Positions 8,253-18,576 of a stretch of DNA of 64,000 bases are shown here, piece after piece. The translations under genes were made by a program, and so were the position numbers. Each line of letters opens with the position of its first letter. Position 1 is the stretch's first letter. The notes under the pieces are model-generated. The model had not been told where the DNA came from. It did not search any database and saw only the letters and a program-made list of their open reading frames with translations. Origin of the DNA: Paracoccaceae bacterium (GTDB lineage: Bacteria; Pseudomonadota; Alphaproteobacteria; Rhodobacterales; Rhodobacteraceae); the NCBI GenBank assembly GCA_019911965.1, contig JAIOJF010000039.1, forward strand, positions 1 to 64,000, read 5' to 3'.

Positions 8253-8543
8253 CGGATGGGTCCTTCGTTGCGGGCTGTTGCCTACATAGGCCGGATTGGC
8301 AGAATGCCAACCGCAATCGCAGGCTCCCGTAACGGCGCAACCACTTCAGGCGCTGCCAAACGGAGCGCCTTCGGCGCGTTGTTTACCCCAAAATCGCCTC
8401 CGGCGGGAGTATTTTTACCAACAAGAAGCGCGCGTTCCGCGGCGATGTCGTTTTCGCGCGGGGCCAAGTCGACTATTCCTTCCCGCGGGCGGTGATTTCC
8501 TGCAATTTACCGCTGAATCGGGAATCTTTCGGGGAATTTGGAC
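8253..8543. other. Intergenic region with two small hairpins
   Basis: This 291-bp divergent region between the reductase and the sarcosine-dehydrogenase-like gene holds no gene. It contains GCGCC-TTC-GGCGC (8365-8377) and CGCC-TCC-GGCG (8395-8405), the latter followed by GGAGTATTTTTACC. From memory, similar 'GCCTCCGGCGGGAGTATTT' sequences are scattered between genes in Rhodobacterales. Both promoters should be here, but I could not place them with confidence. Confidence 0.4.
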
Positions 8544-11048
8544 ATGACCAGGCGTATCAAGGCTCTTGTTGTAGGTGGCGGCGCGGTCGGCACCGGGATC
8601 GCCTATCATCTGGCCAGGGCGGGGTGGAAAGATGTCGTGCTGCTGGAGCGCGACGAGCTGACCTCGGGCTCCACCTGGCACGCCGCCGGGTTGCTGCCCT
8701 TGTTCAACATGGGCTACGCGACCAGCCATATCCACGATTATTCGGTGCGGTTCTACAAGACACTGGAAGCGGAAACCGGGCTGAATGCCGGCTTCTCGGT
8801 GGTCGGCAATCTGCGCATGGCGCAGACGGATGCGCGGATGGACGAATACATGCTTTATGCCTCGACCGCCGAGACCGTGGGCATTCCCTACGAATTCCTG
8901 ACGCCGGACCAGATCAGGGAACGCTGGCCGCTGATCCGCACCGACGATCTGAAAGGCGCGCTCTATCATCCCACCGACGGCTATATCAATCCGGCGGATG
9001 TGACGATGGCGATGGCCAAGGGGGCACGCCAGCGCGGCGTCGAGATCATTCGCAAGCGGCAGGTGGATTCCTATGACTGGACCGGCTCGGAATGGATCGT
9101 GCGGGGCACGGTGATGGTGGAAAAGGGCGGCAATCTGGTCGCCTCGGACGAGACCTTTGAAATCCACGCCGAACATGTGGTCACCGCCACCGGCAACCAT
9201 GCGCAGCGCACCGCGAAGCAGTTGGGCATCAAGATCCCCGCGATCCCGGTCGAGCATCAGTTCATCGTTACCGACGCCGATCCGGCCTTGCAGAAATGGC
9301 GCGCCGACGGCAACCCCGAGCATCCGGTGATCCGCGATGCCGATGCGCAATCCTATGTGCGCGAAGAACGCGGCGGCTGGATCCTGGGGGTTTACGAGGT
9401 CGGCGCACCGGCCTGTTTCGCGCATGGCGTGCCCGATTCCTTCCGCGCCGATCTGTTCCCGCTGGACCTGGAGCGGATCGAAGGCCAGTACATGGCGATG
9501 ATCCACCGCATGCCGTCCTGCGAGGACAGCGGCCTGAAAGACGATTTCAACGGTCCGATCTGCTATACGCCCGATGGCAACCCGCTGGTCGGCCCTGCAC
9601 CGGGCCTGCGCAACATGTGGCTGGCCGAGGGCTTTTCCTTCGGCATCACCGCCGCCGGGGGAACGGGGTATTACCTGGCGCAGATGATGGTGGATGGCGA
9701 GGCCGAGATCGACATGGCGTCGCTTGATCCGAAACGCTTCGGCGAAAACTGGATGACCACCGAATATGCCGCCCGCAAGAACGAGGAATGCTACAACCAC
9801 GTCTACATCCTGCACCACCCGGACGAGGAACGCCCGGCCTGCCGGCCCCTGCGCACCGCGCCCGCCTATGATCGCCAGAAGGCGCTGGGGGCGCAGTTCG
9901 GCTGTGTGAACGGGTTCGAGCGGCCGAATTACTACGGCCCGCTGGATGCGCCCGACAGTTTCGATCATGACTCCCGCTCGTTCCGGCGCGGCGCATGGTG
10001 GCAATATGCCAAGGCCGAGGCCGAGGCGGTGCGCTCCGGCGTCGGCCTGATCGACGCCACCGCCTTCACCAAGCATGTCGTCAAGGGCCCGGGTGCCACC
10101 GCCTTTCTGGACTGGTTCACCTGCAACAAGCTGCCGCGTGTGGGGCGCATCAACCTGACCTACGCGCTGACCGCCACCGGCACCACGCGCACCGAATACA
10201 CCATCGTGCGCAAGGCCGAGAGCGAATATTACCTGGTCTCCGCCGGGGCCTGGACAGCCTATGATGCCGATTACCTGAAGAAGGCCGCCGCCGACAAGGC
10301 GCCTGAATTCGGCTATATCGAGATTCAGGACGTGACCACGCAATGGGGCGTGTTCGCCATTGCCGGGCCGAAATCGCGCGATGTTCTACGCGAGGTGATC
10401 GTCGATGCCGACAAGGCCTCGGCGCTGTCGAACAAGCGGTTCCCGTGGCTCACGGCACGCGATATCGAACTGGGCATGTGCCCGGTCCACGCCATCCGCG
10501 TGGCCTATACCGGCGAATTGGGCTGGGAACTCCACCACCCGATCGAGATGCAGCGCTACCTGTTCGATCTGTTGCTGAAGGCCGGTGCGCCACATGGCAT
10601 GAAGCTGGTCGGGGGCCGGGCGCAGAACTGGCTGAGGCAGGAAAAATCCTACCGCGCCTTCGGCACCGAACTTGGCCGCGACGCCACCCCGCTGGAGGCC
10701 GATCTGCCGCGCTTCGTGGACCTTGGCAAGGATTTCCACGGCAAGGATGACATGGTTGCCAAAGGCATCCGCGCCAAATGCGTCACCCTGCTGATCGACG
10801 GCCCCGACGATGCCGATCCCTGGGGCCGCGAGGCGCTCTATCACGGCGATACCAAGGTCGGGCGGCTGACCTCGGGCGGTTATTCCGTGGCCTTCGGCAA
10901 GCAGATCGGCATGGGCTATGTGACCCCGGATCTGGCGGTGCCGGGGCAAAAGCTGAAGGTGAGGATGCTGAACAAGCTGTGGGATGCCGAGATTGCAGAG
11001 GATTCGCCTTACGATCCTGGCAATGCAAAAATCCGGGTGGATGGCTGA
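8544..11048 (+). CDS. FAD-dependent dimethylglycine/sarcosine dehydrogenase-like fusion with GcvT domain
   Basis: The 834-residue protein joins a DAO-type FAD oxidoreductase (residues ~5-390, dinucleotide motif VVGGGAVGTG) through an FAO_M linker to a GcvT aminomethyltransferase module (~430-830). The module is tetrahydrofolate-binding in relatives. His46 lies in SGSTWHAAGL, the motif in which mammalian dimethylglycine dehydrogenase binds its flavin covalently. The family N-demethylates dimethylglycine, sarcosine or related methylamines and passes the one-carbon unit to folate. ATG 8544 is preferred over an in-frame TTG two codons earlier because GGGGAA precedes it. It stands alone, with no sox or glycine-betaine genes beside it, so the exact N-methyl substrate is unknown. 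Confidence 0.88.
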   Translation: MTRRIKALVVGGGAVGTGIAYHLARAGWKDVVLLERDELTSGSTWHAAGLLPLFNMGYATSHIHDYSVRFYKTLEAETGLNAGFSVVGNLRMAQTDARMDEYMLYASTAETVGIPYEFLTPDQIRERWPLIRTDDLKGALYHPTDGYINPADVTMAMAKGARQRGVEIIRKRQVDSYDWTGSEWIVRGTVMVEKGGNLVASDETFEIHAEHVVTATGNHAQRTAKQLGIKIPAIPVEHQFIVTDADPALQKWRADGNPEHPVIRDADAQSYVREERGGWILGVYEVGAPACFAHGVPDSFRADLFPLDLERIEGQYMAMIHRMPSCEDSGLKDDFNGPICYTPDGNPLVGPAPGLRNMWLAEGFSFGITAAGGTGYYLAQMMVDGEAEIDMASLDPKRFGENWMTTEYAARKNEECYNHVYILHHPDEERPACRPLRTAPAYDRQKALGAQFGCVNGFERPNYYGPLDAPDSFDHDSRSFRRGAWWQYAKAEAEAVRSGVGLIDATAFTKHVVKGPGATAFLDWFTCNKLPRVGRINLTYALTATGTTRTEYTIVRKAESEYYLVSAGAWTAYDADYLKKAAADKAPEFGYIEIQDVTTQWGVFAIAGPKSRDVLREVIVDADKASALSNKRFPWLTARDIELGMCPVHAIRVAYTGELGWELHHPIEMQRYLFDLLLKAGAPHGMKLVGGRAQNWLRQEKSYRAFGTELGRDATPLEADLPRFVDLGKDFHGKDDMVAKGIRAKCVTLLIDGPDDADPWGREALYHGDTKVGRLTSGGYSVAFGKQIGMGYVTPDLAVPGQKLKVRMLNKLWDAEIAEDSPYDPGNAKIRVDG

Positions 11049-11367
11049 CCCCCGGGGCTGGAATGCCCTTGCATTCCGGCCCCGGCGTTGCGGAAAGCCC
11101 GGCAGGGCGCACGCATGGTTAAGAACATCCTAACCGCCACGCCGTAGAACCCGCCCCGTGCACGAAGTGGTTCTGGTCTCCGTACAACACGGGTTATCAT
11201 CCCGAGGGGGCCAGCCGGATACCGTAAGATCGACAAGGTACAGAGGGTTCAACCCCTGTCCCGGCAGCAAACCCACGCTTCGGCGGGCCCGCCACTTACC
11301 GATCCCTACCCAACGAGACACCGCCTCCACCGCCGGCCAGATGCCGCGCGGTGCGGCGGCGCGTCCG
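11049..11367. other. Unassigned intergenic region, possibly a structured RNA
   Basis: The 319 bases between two convergent genes hold no convincing protein. Several short inverted repeats occur in a row: CGGG/CCCG (11189-11203), TACC/GGTA (11221-11239), ACAG/CTGT around GGGTTCAACC (11240-11259) and the palindrome GGCGGGCCCGCC (11282-11293). TTAAGAACATCCTAAC at ~11119 resembles a CtrA box. A tRNA was considered and rejected. The region may encode a small RNA. Confidence 0.3.
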
Positions 11368-12420
11368 TTATGCCGATGCGCCGGGGGCTTTCCAGTCGAT
11401 CCAGCGTCCGTGGAAATCGGCACGCCCCAGATCAAGGCTGAAATCCCCGGGCCAGAGCCGCAGCCTCAGCGCCGCGCCATCGCCGCCGCCATCCGCCTCC
11501 ATCGACAGCCAGGCCAGCGGTGCCTCGGCGCGGGCGCGCCTGCCTGCCGCCCGGATCGCCGCCTCGGCGCGGGCTTTGGTGGCGGCGGGGAAATATTGCC
11601 AGGCGATGGTGTGGAAGACTGTCGTCACCACGCCCGGCACCGGGGCGGCCAGCGCGGTTTCCAGCCAGTCGGCGGCATCGGCGCGGCTGATCCGGGGGGG
11701 TGTCGCGCGCGCCACCTCCAGCATGGTGCGCATCCGCGCCAGCCGGTCGGGCTGATCCGGCCAGACATAGGATAACAGCCTGAGGGCATCCTCAGCCTTG
11801 GTTGTATCCAGCGGGTTGATGTCCGTACCGGCGCGGCTGGCCACGCGGACCGTCGCCGCTTCGGGCAGATCGCCGGACCAGCGCGGGCGCAAGGTCAAGG
11901 CCGGGGCCTCAGGCCCGAACCGCGCCTCGCCGATCGCCAGCGCCAGTTGGTCCCAGTAAAGGTTCAGCCCGGCGCTGGTGCCAAGCTCCAGCAGGCCCAG
12001 CGGCAGGCCGAACCGCGCCGACAGCCACATGCCCGCGGGCAGCAGGGCGGCGCTGCGCCCGGCCTCGTTGGTCTGCGGCGGGCTGTCCAGCCAATGCAGC
12101 AAATGCGCCGGATGCCGCGCGAAGGCGGCCCTGATTGCCCCGGTCAGTCGCGCATCGTCGGGTGCGGGCGCGGGAGGATAAAGCGCGGCCAAAGCGGCAT
12201 CCTGCCCGCTCAGCACCAGCGCATGCAGCCCGCCCGCCAGCCTGAGCGGCACGGAATCCCCGCTGCCGGAGGCATCGCCCTGCCAGTTCCGAATGCGCAT
12301 CGCCACCTCGCCGCCTTCGGGCAGCAGGGCGGCGGCACGGCGCAGGATGCGGGCGGTGAAGGGCGAGCCGAGCCTGTCGCAATGCCCCGCCTGCACCTCG
12401 AAAATCTCGGGCAGGCTCAT
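11368..12420 (-). CDS. DUF2332 family protein
   Basis: The 350-residue product matches the DUF2332 family of unknown function: an N-terminal EIFEVQAGHCDRLGSPFTARIL segment, a central ELGTSAGLNLYWDQ stretch near residue 145 and a C-terminal WLSMEADGGGDGAALRLRLWPG region. The ELGxSAGLNL motif resembles a methyltransferase glycine loop, but I do not claim activity. The ATG at 12420 overlaps the pth stop as ATGA, which fixes the start; the frame is open further upstream inside pth. It is therefore translationally coupled to pth. Confidence 0.75.
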   Translation of the reverse strand: MSLPEIFEVQAGHCDRLGSPFTARILRRAAALLPEGGEVAMRIRNWQGDASGSGDSVPLRLAGGLHALVLSGQDAALAALYPPAPAPDDARLTGAIRAAFARHPAHLLHWLDSPPQTNEAGRSAALLPAGMWLSARFGLPLGLLELGTSAGLNLYWDQLALAIGEARFGPEAPALTLRPRWSGDLPEAATVRVASRAGTDINPLDTTKAEDALRLLSYVWPDQPDRLARMRTMLEVARATPPRISRADAADWLETALAAPVPGVVTTVFHTIAWQYFPAATKARAEAAIRAAGRRARAEAPLAWLSMEADGGGDGAALRLRLWPGDFSLDLGRADFHGRWIDWKAPGASA

Positions 12421-13100
12421 CGGAACCGGTCCACCAGTTTTTGCAGGGCCGAGCGGGTGTCGGCAACCGGCTCGTCTTTCCGGGGTTCGGCTGTCCGTGG
12501 CGCGCTCGCCTTCGGTTCGGCCTTCGCGCGCGGCGGTTTGACCTTCAGGCCCACCGCGTTCATGAAGCCGGCAGCATCGCCTGCGGCCAGATCGGCGGCA
12601 CCGTCGCTGATGCCGCCCAGCACATCCTCCAGCCAATCGGCATCGGATTTGGCGAAATCGTGCAGCACATAGCCCGATACGCTGTCCTTGTGGCCGGGAT
12701 GGCCGATGCCGATGCGCACCCGGCGATACTCCGCACCGATATGGCTGTGCAGCGAGCGCAGGCCGTTATGGCCCGCATGGCCGCCACCGGTCTTGGCGCG
12801 GACCTTGCCGGGGGCGAGGTCCAGTTCGTCGTGGAACACCACCACGTCGCCAGGCTCCAGCTTGTGAAACCGAAGGGCCGCGCCGACCGACTGGCCCGAC
12901 AGGTTCATGAAGGTTTCCGGCTTCAGCAGCAGCACCTTGGTGCCGCCCAGGCGGCCCTCGGAAATCTGGCCCTGAAACTTCGCCTTCCACGGCCCGAAGC
13001 CGTGATCGGCGGCGATCCGGTCCAGCGCCATGAAGCCGACATTATGCCGATGACCGGCATATTTGCCGCCGGGATTGCCCAGTCCGACGAAAAGCTGCAT
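12417..13100 (-). CDS. pth: Peptidyl-tRNA hydrolase
   Basis: Pth releases peptides from peptidyl-tRNA that drops off ribosomes. The 227-residue protein starts MQLFVGLGNPG and shows the catalytic HRHNVGF (His19), the FHDELDL acid and the GGHAGHNGLRS and RVRIGIGHP signatures. It has ~30 extra residues at the C-terminus, rich in Lys, Pro and Ala (VKPPRAKAEPKASAPRTAEPRKDE), as is common in alphaproteobacteria. It lies downstream of rplY on the same strand, a widely conserved pairing, with a hairpin between them. Confidence 0.96.
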   Translation of the reverse strand: MQLFVGLGNPGGKYAGHRHNVGFMALDRIAADHGFGPWKAKFQGQISEGRLGGTKVLLLKPETFMNLSGQSVGAALRFHKLEPGDVVVFHDELDLAPGKVRAKTGGGHAGHNGLRSLHSHIGAEYRRVRIGIGHPGHKDSVSGYVLHDFAKSDADWLEDVLGGISDGAADLAAGDAAGFMNAVGLKVKPPRAKAEPKASAPRTAEPRKDEPVADTRSALQKLVDRFR

Positions 13101-13110
13101 CTGCCCTCAC

Positions 13111-13145
13111 AACACAAAACGCGCCGATCCTGCGACCGGCGCGTT
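13111..13145 (-). terminator. Hairpin between rplY and pth
   Basis: Read on the minus strand, AACGCGCCG (13137-13145) pairs perfectly with CGGCGCGTT (13118-13126) across a 10-base loop and is followed by TTGTGTT. It resembles a leaky intrinsic terminator that could reduce pth transcription relative to rplY. Confidence 0.55.
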
Positions 13146-13175
13146 CTGATAACACGGCCTTGCGGTGAAGGCGAC

Positions 13176-13844
13176 TTACTCTTCTTCGGCAGCTTCGTCG
13201 GCGGCCTCTGCGGCGGCCAGCGATTCGGCTTCGGCTTCGGCTTCCTCGGCCTCGTCGTCGGCGGATTTCAGGCTGGACGGAGCCGAGATATTGCCGATCA
13301 CGAAGTCACGCCCGGTGATCACCGACCGCGCCCCTTCGGGCAGGGTGATCTCGGACATGTGGATCACGTCGCCGATATCGTGCTCGGTGATATCCACCTG
13401 CAGCACCTCGGGGATATCACCAGCGGTGACGCGCAGTTCAACCTCGTTGCGCACGACGGTCAGAACACCGCCACGGCGCAGGCCCTTGCAGTTTTCCTGG
13501 CCGGTAAATTCGACCGGGATGAACAGGTTGACGCGGCTGGTGCGGTGCAGGCGCATCAGGTCGACATGCGTCGGCAGGTCCTTGACCACGTCGCGCTGCA
13601 CACCGCGGCAGATGACGCGGACATCGTCCTGGCCTTCGACCTTGAGGTTGAACAGGGTCGACAGGAAGCGACCGGCCTTCAGGCGCTTCAGAAGTTCGTT
13701 GTATTTGATGTTGATCGGCTGCGGGTCCGTCCCGCCGCCATAGACCACACCGGGGACAAGCCCCTCACGACGTGCCTGGCGGGCGGCCCCCTTGCCTGTC
13801 CCCGCGCGCGCCGTGGCGTTAAGATCCGGAATCTGTCCAGCCAT
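13176..13844 (-). CDS. rplY: 50S ribosomal protein L25/general stress protein Ctc
   Basis: The 222-residue protein is the two-domain Ctc form of L25, which binds 5S rRNA. The N-terminal L25 domain ([30 protein letters not shown]) is followed by a beta-rich TL5 domain ([37 protein letters not shown]). The C-terminus is a strongly acidic Ala/Glu tail. ATG 13844 is chosen because AGGAG precedes it and the conserved N-terminus begins there; the frame is open 13 codons further upstream. Confidence 0.96.
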   Translation of the reverse strand: MAGQIPDLNATARAGTGKGAARQARREGLVPGVVYGGGTDPQPINIKYNELLKRLKAGRFLSTLFNLKVEGQDDVRVICRGVQRDVVKDLPTHVDLMRLHRTSRVNLFIPVEFTGQENCKGLRRGGVLTVVRNEVELRVTAGDIPEVLQVDITEHDIGDVIHMSEITLPEGARSVITGRDFVIGNISAPSSLKSADDEAEEAEAEAESLAAAEAADEAAEEE

Positions 13845-13951
13845 CGGTATTCTCCTAAGGTTGCAAATGCGGCTCTCCTCCAAGGGTGCAGGGCCGCAGG
13901 AAGCCCGCGCTATAAGGCGAAAGGGCGGGAATGAAAAGGGGGATTCTGCCG

Positions 13952-16900
13952 TCAGGCCGCCTGCGATCCGGTTTTCGCGGCTGATTCGGAGGCCGCTTCC
14001 GCCTCCGGGTCCGGGTCCGGGTCGGGATCGGATAGCGTGCTGAGGCCCAGGTCCGACAGGATGGCATAGATCGCCGGCAGCACGAACAGCACCACCAGAA
14101 CCGCGTTCAGCAAACCGAAGACCAGGCTGGCGACCAGCGGGATCAGGATCTGCGCCTGCAGGCTGGTTTCCGTCAGGATCGGCAACAGCCCCGCCGTGGT
14201 GGTGCTGGTGGTCAGGAAGATCGCCCGGAACCGCGCCCGTGCGGCAAGCGAGGCGGCCTCGGCCACGCTGCCTGCCCCCTCGTGTTCGCGCTTGACGAAA
14301 TCCACCAGCAGGATCGAGTTGTTGACCACTACGCCCGCCAAGGCCACGAAACCCAGCATCGAGGGCATCGAGAAATCCATTCCCATCGCCATATGCCCGA
14401 ACACCGCGCCGGGCAGCGACAGCGGGATCACCAGCATCACCACGATCGGTTCAAGATAGGACCGGAACAGGAAACTGAGCAGCAGGAACACCCCCAGAAG
14501 CCCGATCACGAAGCCTTTCAGCATGGATTGCTGGGTCTTGCCGGCTTCGGCATTCTGGCCTTCGACATCCAGCGCCACGCCGGGATAGCGTTGCAGCAGG
14601 CCCGGAATGAAACGCGCGGTGGTATCGCCGACGATGGCATTGGCATTGGCGATGCGGGTGTCGATGGCGCCCTGCACGGTGACGCTGCGAATGCCGTTCT
14701 CGCGGTTGATGCGGGCATAGCCCTGGCCGATATCGACATGCGCCACCACGTTCAGCGGCACGTAGGAGCCATCGGCGCGGGTGATGGTGAAATCGTCGAA
14801 CACGTCGCGGCTGGCGCGGTCGGCCTCGCCGAACCGGGCGGTCACTTCGACCAGGCTTCCGTCGATCTGCATCTCGCTGATCGTGGTGCCGATATAGGCG
14901 GTGCGCAACTGATCCGCGACCATCGCGGCGGTGATGCCCATCGGTCCGGCCTCGTCCTTCAGCGTCACCCGCAATTCGCGCTTGCCGGGGCGCAGATCGT
15001 CGAGGATCGAGGTCACCCCTTCATATTGCCAGAGCCAGTCCTGCAATTCGACCGAGGCGGCTTTCAGCGCCGCCAGATCGTCGCCCTTCAGGTGCAGGTC
15101 AATCGCGATACCCGCCGGGCCGATGGTGCTTTCGGCGTATTTCAGCGAGATCACATCGGGCACCGGCCCGACGATGCCACGCCACATTTCCATGATCTCG
15201 TCAGGCGTGCTGATCCGTTCCGCCGAGGGCAGCAGATCGACACTCAGCGTCACCACATGCGCGCCGGTCTCGAAGGCGTCGCGGTTCAGCCCGTGAAATA
15301 CCGAGACATGGCGGATCAGTTCGGCCCTGCCGGGTTGCAGCGGCGTCAGCGTGGCGTTGACCTGATCAAGGCCAGCCTCCAGCCGCGCGACGATGCTGTC
15401 GGTGCGTTCCAGCGGCGTGCCCTGCGGCAACAGCACCCTTGCGACGATGGTATCGCCGTCCAGTTCCGGGAAGGCGGTGAATTTCAGGTAACCGCCGGCC
15501 AGCATCGAGACCGAGACCAGCAGCACCGTCATGCTGAACCCGGCCACTGCATAGCGCCACCTGATCGTCAGATCGACCAGGGGGCCGACCAGGCGGTCGC
15601 GGCTCCAGGCCACCGCGGCTTCGACCCTTGCGCCGATACCGCTGGAGCGGTCGGCCACCTCAAGGCTGTGGATCAGGTGGTGCGGCAGGATCAAAAACGC
15701 CTCGACCAGCGATACCATCAGCACGAACAGCATCACCACCGGCACCACCCGAAGGACCGCGCCAAGATCGCCCGCCAGAAAGGCAAGCGAGCCGAAGATC
15801 ATCGCGGTGGTGCCGAACGAGGCCAGCACGTTGGGAAAGACCTGGCCCGCACCCTCCACCGCCGCATCCAGCGCGCTGCGGCCTTTCTCGCGCAGGCGGG
15901 CGATGTTTTCCGCGATCACGATGGCGTCGTCCATCAGAAGGCCGATCACGATCAGAAGGCCAAGCGTGGTCATCAGGTTCAGCGAATAGCCGACCAGCCC
16001 CATCAGCGCGACACCGCCCATGAAGGATACCGGCAACCCCATCGCCACCCAGAACGAAAAGCGGAAGCCGAAGAACAGCCACAGCACCAGAAACACCAGC
16101 GCCAGCCCCTGAAGGCCGTTGACCACCACCAGCGTCAGGCGTTCGCGTACCACCGAGGCCCCGTCGGCGGTGATCGCCAGGGTGATGCCGTCGGGGGCCA
16201 GGGCGCGTTCGGCCTCCAGAAACGCCTTCAGCGCGTCGAGCGTGCGCAGGGAATCCTCGGCCCGTGTCTTGGTGATGTCGAGGATCGCGGCGGGCTGATC
16301 GTCGAACAGGATCACGTCATCGGTGGCCGCGAAGCCTTCGGTGATGTCGGCGATATCGCCCAGCCGGACCTGCCCGCCCTTGGCCGACGAGCGCACGATC
16401 AGTGCCGCCAGCGATGCGGCGGTGCGGCGTTCCTCGGCAATGCGGATCAGCAGGGTTTCGCTGGCGGCCTCGATGGAACCGGCGGGCAGATCGAGGCTGG
16501 CGGCCTGAATGGCGCGGGCGATATCGGCCACCGATACGCCGAATTTCTGCAAATCGCCGGGGCGCAGGTTGACCTGCAATTCGCGGGTGGAAAAGCCGCG
16601 GATATCGACCTTGGGAATACCGCCCCAGCGCAGCATGCCGGTGCGCACCTGTTCGGCGTAATCCTTCAGATCGGTGCGGGTCGCCGGGCCGGTGATGGCG
16701 ACGGAGGCCACGAAATCGGTCAGCCCCAGCGGGCGCACCGTGGCGGCCTCGGCGCGGTCGGGGAAATCGGAGATGGCGTCGATCTCGGACTTGACCTCGG
16801 CCACGAAGGCCTGGAAATCGTCGCCCTCGCGCATCTTCACCACGGCACGGCCCAGGTTCTCGCGCGATTCGCAGGATTGCCGGTCAAGCCCGGTCACGGC

Positions 16901-17110
16901 GTCGAGCGCGGTCTCGATCCGCTCGCAGATGGCGGTTTCCACCTCCTCGGGGCGGGCACCGGGATAGGGGACGCTGATTTCAACTTCGGACGGATTGGCG
17001 CGCGGGAAGGTCTCGCGCAACAGCGTCGGGGCGACGAACAGACCGGCGGCAAGAAACAGGATCATCAGCAGATTGGCGATGGTCGGATGCGCCGTGAAAA
17101 AGCGGATCAT
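13952..17110 (-). CDS. RND efflux transporter, inner-membrane permease (AcrB/HAE1 type)
   Basis: The 1052-residue protein is a proton-driven RND pump. TM1 is at the N-terminus ([20 protein letters not shown]), followed by two large periplasmic loops and two blocks of TM segments (~330-560 and ~860-1030). In the TM4 region, [19 protein letters not shown] carries the paired Asp residues used for proton relay in AcrB-type pumps. The C-terminus is acidic, with a [13 protein letters not shown] repeat. The start overlaps the adaptor gene stop by 4 bases. No outer-membrane factor is present in the window. Drugs or lipophilic compounds are the likely cargo; specificity is not readable. Confidence 0.92.
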   Translation of the reverse strand: MIRFFTAHPTIANLLMILFLAAGLFVAPTLLRETFPRANPSEVEISVPYPGARPEEVETAICERIETALDAVTGLDRQSCESRENLGRAVVKMREGDDFQAFVAEVKSEIDAISDFPDRAEAATVRPLGLTDFVASVAITGPATRTDLKDYAEQVRTGMLRWGGIPKVDIRGFSTRELQVNLRPGDLQKFGVSVADIARAIQAASLDLPAGSIEAASETLLIRIAEERRTAASLAALIVRSSAKGGQVRLGDIADITEGFAATDDVILFDDQPAAILDITKTRAEDSLRTLDALKAFLEAERALAPDGITLAITADGASVVRERLTLVVVNGLQGLALVFLVLWLFFGFRFSFWVAMGLPVSFMGGVALMGLVGYSLNLMTTLGLLIVIGLLMDDAIVIAENIARLREKGRSALDAAVEGAGQVFPNVLASFGTTAMIFGSLAFLAGDLGAVLRVVPVVMLFVLMVSLVEAFLILPHHLIHSLEVADRSSGIGARVEAAVAWSRDRLVGPLVDLTIRWRYAVAGFSMTVLLVSVSMLAGGYLKFTAFPELDGDTIVARVLLPQGTPLERTDSIVARLEAGLDQVNATLTPLQPGRAELIRHVSVFHGLNRDAFETGAHVVTLSVDLLPSAERISTPDEIMEMWRGIVGPVPDVISLKYAESTIGPAGIAIDLHLKGDDLAALKAASVELQDWLWQYEGVTSILDDLRPGKRELRVTLKDEAGPMGITAAMVADQLRTAYIGTTISEMQIDGSLVEVTARFGEADRASRDVFDDFTITRADGSYVPLNVVAHVDIGQGYARINRENGIRSVTVQGAIDTRIANANAIVGDTTARFIPGLLQRYPGVALDVEGQNAEAGKTQQSMLKGFVIGLLGVFLLLSFLFRSYLEPIVVMLVIPLSLPGAVFGHMAMGMDFSMPSMLGFVALAGVVVNNSILLVDFVKREHEGAGSVAEAASLAARARFRAIFLTTSTTTAGLLPILTETSLQAQILIPLVASLVFGLLNAVLVVLFVLPAIYAILSDLGLSTLSDPDPDPDPEAEAASESAAKTGSQAA

Positions 17111-18471
17111 GGCGTCTTGTCCCCGCCCAGCAGCATCGGCAAGGTCGCGGTGTCGGGATGCGTGTCCAGCAGCAGGCCGTCGATCATCGGGCTGGGCGCG
17201 CTGAGGACGATGCGGCTGCCTTCGCTGATACCGGAGGTGAACAGCGCGATGCCGCCCTGCACCAGATCGGGCAAGGCGGCCATCAGCCGGAGCCGGTTAT
17301 CGGCATCGGCAAACAGCAGGCGGCCATTGTTCAGCGCGCTGCGCGGCACCACGATGCCCGTGACAGGTTGGGTGCCCAGCACCACCTCGACGAACATGCC
17401 CTTGGTCAGCGGCGGGCGGTCGCCTTCGCCGCTGCCGGACTGGCCATAGGCGGCATCCACCTGCACCACGATGCCGATGGTGCCGGTCTTTGGATCAATG
17501 CCATCGCTGATCCGCTCCACCCGGGCGGGCCAGATCAGCACCTCGTTGCCAAGGCGCAGATGTACCTCGGCGGTCAGGCCCATATCGCTCAGCGACTGGC
17601 TCATCCGTGTCGGGTCCATCGGCAGGGTCGCGCCCGCCGGTTTGCCGGCACGCACCAGGCTGCGGAAACGGTCCATCGACAATTGCACCTCGATCTCGGC
17701 GCGGTCGATGCCGTCCAGTACGGCCGCTGTCTGGCCGGTTTTCAGGAATTGCCCGACCTCGACGGAATGCGAGGCGACACGCGCCGGAAACGGCAGGATC
17801 AACTCGCTGCGTTTGAGGTTGAGTTCAGCCGTGGCGAGGCTGGTGCGGTAGACCGCGATCTGTTCGGTCTGCACCGCGCGCTGGGTCGGGAACAGCGCCA
17901 GCGTGCCCTCGATCCCCTGCACCTTCTGACGCTGCGCAAGATGCGCCGCGCGGGCACCATCGCGGCTGCTTTGCGCCAGCGAGCCGGACGCGAACAGCGC
18001 CTCGGCGCGGGCAAGATCGGCGGCCTTGACCGCCAGAACCTCGTGTTCGATCGCCAGCGCGGCACGCTGGTTCTGCTCGGAGATGGCCAGTTCGTCCAGC
18101 CGCGCCTCGGCGGCGCGGATATTGGCGCTGGCTTGTGCAATGGCAAGGTTGAAATCGGTCGGCGACAGGCGCAGCAGCACCGCGCCCTCGGGCAGGATCT
18201 GGCCGTTCTGCAGGCCGGGATTGACGTATTCGACAGTGCCGCCGATCTGGGCGATGGCCTCGAAGGTGCGGGCCGGGGCGACCACGCCGAAGCCGACCAA
18301 TGCCGGCGTGATCTCGGTAATCTCGGCGGTGATCACGCGCACCGCGACGGCGCGTTCGGCGATGTCGATGCGCCCGGGCGGCGGGCTGGTGGACACGACA
18401 TAGGCCAGGATGCCGGCACCGATGGCGGCAATGGGAAGCGTGATCAGGGCCAGTTTGAAGCCGGTTTTCAT
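17107..18471 (-). CDS. RND efflux periplasmic adaptor (membrane fusion protein)
   Basis: The 454-residue adaptor links the RND permease to an outer-membrane channel. An N-terminal anchor (LALITLPIAAIGAGILAYVV) precedes a lipoyl/barrel-sandwich half (GTVEYVNPGLQNGQILPEGAVLLRL), a long alpha-helical hairpin (~120-250, rich in Ala, Glu and Arg), the second lipoyl half and beta-barrel domains. ATG 18471 is chosen because AGGAG precedes it and the signal anchor starts there; the open frame up to 18588 lacks these. It is first of a two-gene operon and lies 105 bases downstream (in its transcription direction) of the 8-bp repeat array. Confidence 0.88.
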   Translation of the reverse strand: MKTGFKLALITLPIAAIGAGILAYVVSTSPPPGRIDIAERAVAVRVITAEITEITPALVGFGVVAPARTFEAIAQIGGTVEYVNPGLQNGQILPEGAVLLRLSPTDFNLAIAQASANIRAAEARLDELAISEQNQRAALAIEHEVLAVKAADLARAEALFASGSLAQSSRDGARAAHLAQRQKVQGIEGTLALFPTQRAVQTEQIAVYRTSLATAELNLKRSELILPFPARVASHSVEVGQFLKTGQTAAVLDGIDRAEIEVQLSMDRFRSLVRAGKPAGATLPMDPTRMSQSLSDMGLTAEVHLRLGNEVLIWPARVERISDGIDPKTGTIGIVVQVDAAYGQSGSGEGDRPPLTKGMFVEVVLGTQPVTGIVVPRSALNNGRLLFADADNRLRLMAALPDLVQGGIALFTSGISEGSRIVLSAPSPMIDGLLLDTHPDTATLPMLLGGDKTP

Positions 18472-18576
18472 GGCGCGTCTCCTGACGGTCCGATGCGGGC
18501 CGGTTGTGGCCCGGGCGAGTATTGAACGTGAGGCGTGCAGTTGCAATTGCTGTCTGCACTGGCCGGGGTGGTTTGT

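Noticed and set aside
8415-10343. Minus-strand ORF of 642 codons opposite the sarcosine dehydrogenase-like gene
   Set aside because: A shadow ORF; the plus strand has FAD-binding and GcvT motifs throughout.
11239-11267. tRNA-like T-arm (GGGTTCAACCCC) in the 11.1-11.4 kb gap
   Set aside because: The arm has mismatches when folded as a T-stem, and I find no acceptor, D or anticodon arm at the right distances on either strand.
14282-17449. Plus-strand ORF of 1055 codons opposite the RND permease gene
   Set aside because: Its translation is rich in His, Gln, Arg and Asp with no domain, as expected when a GC-rich gene is read on the complementary strand. The minus strand encodes clear RND transporter motifs.
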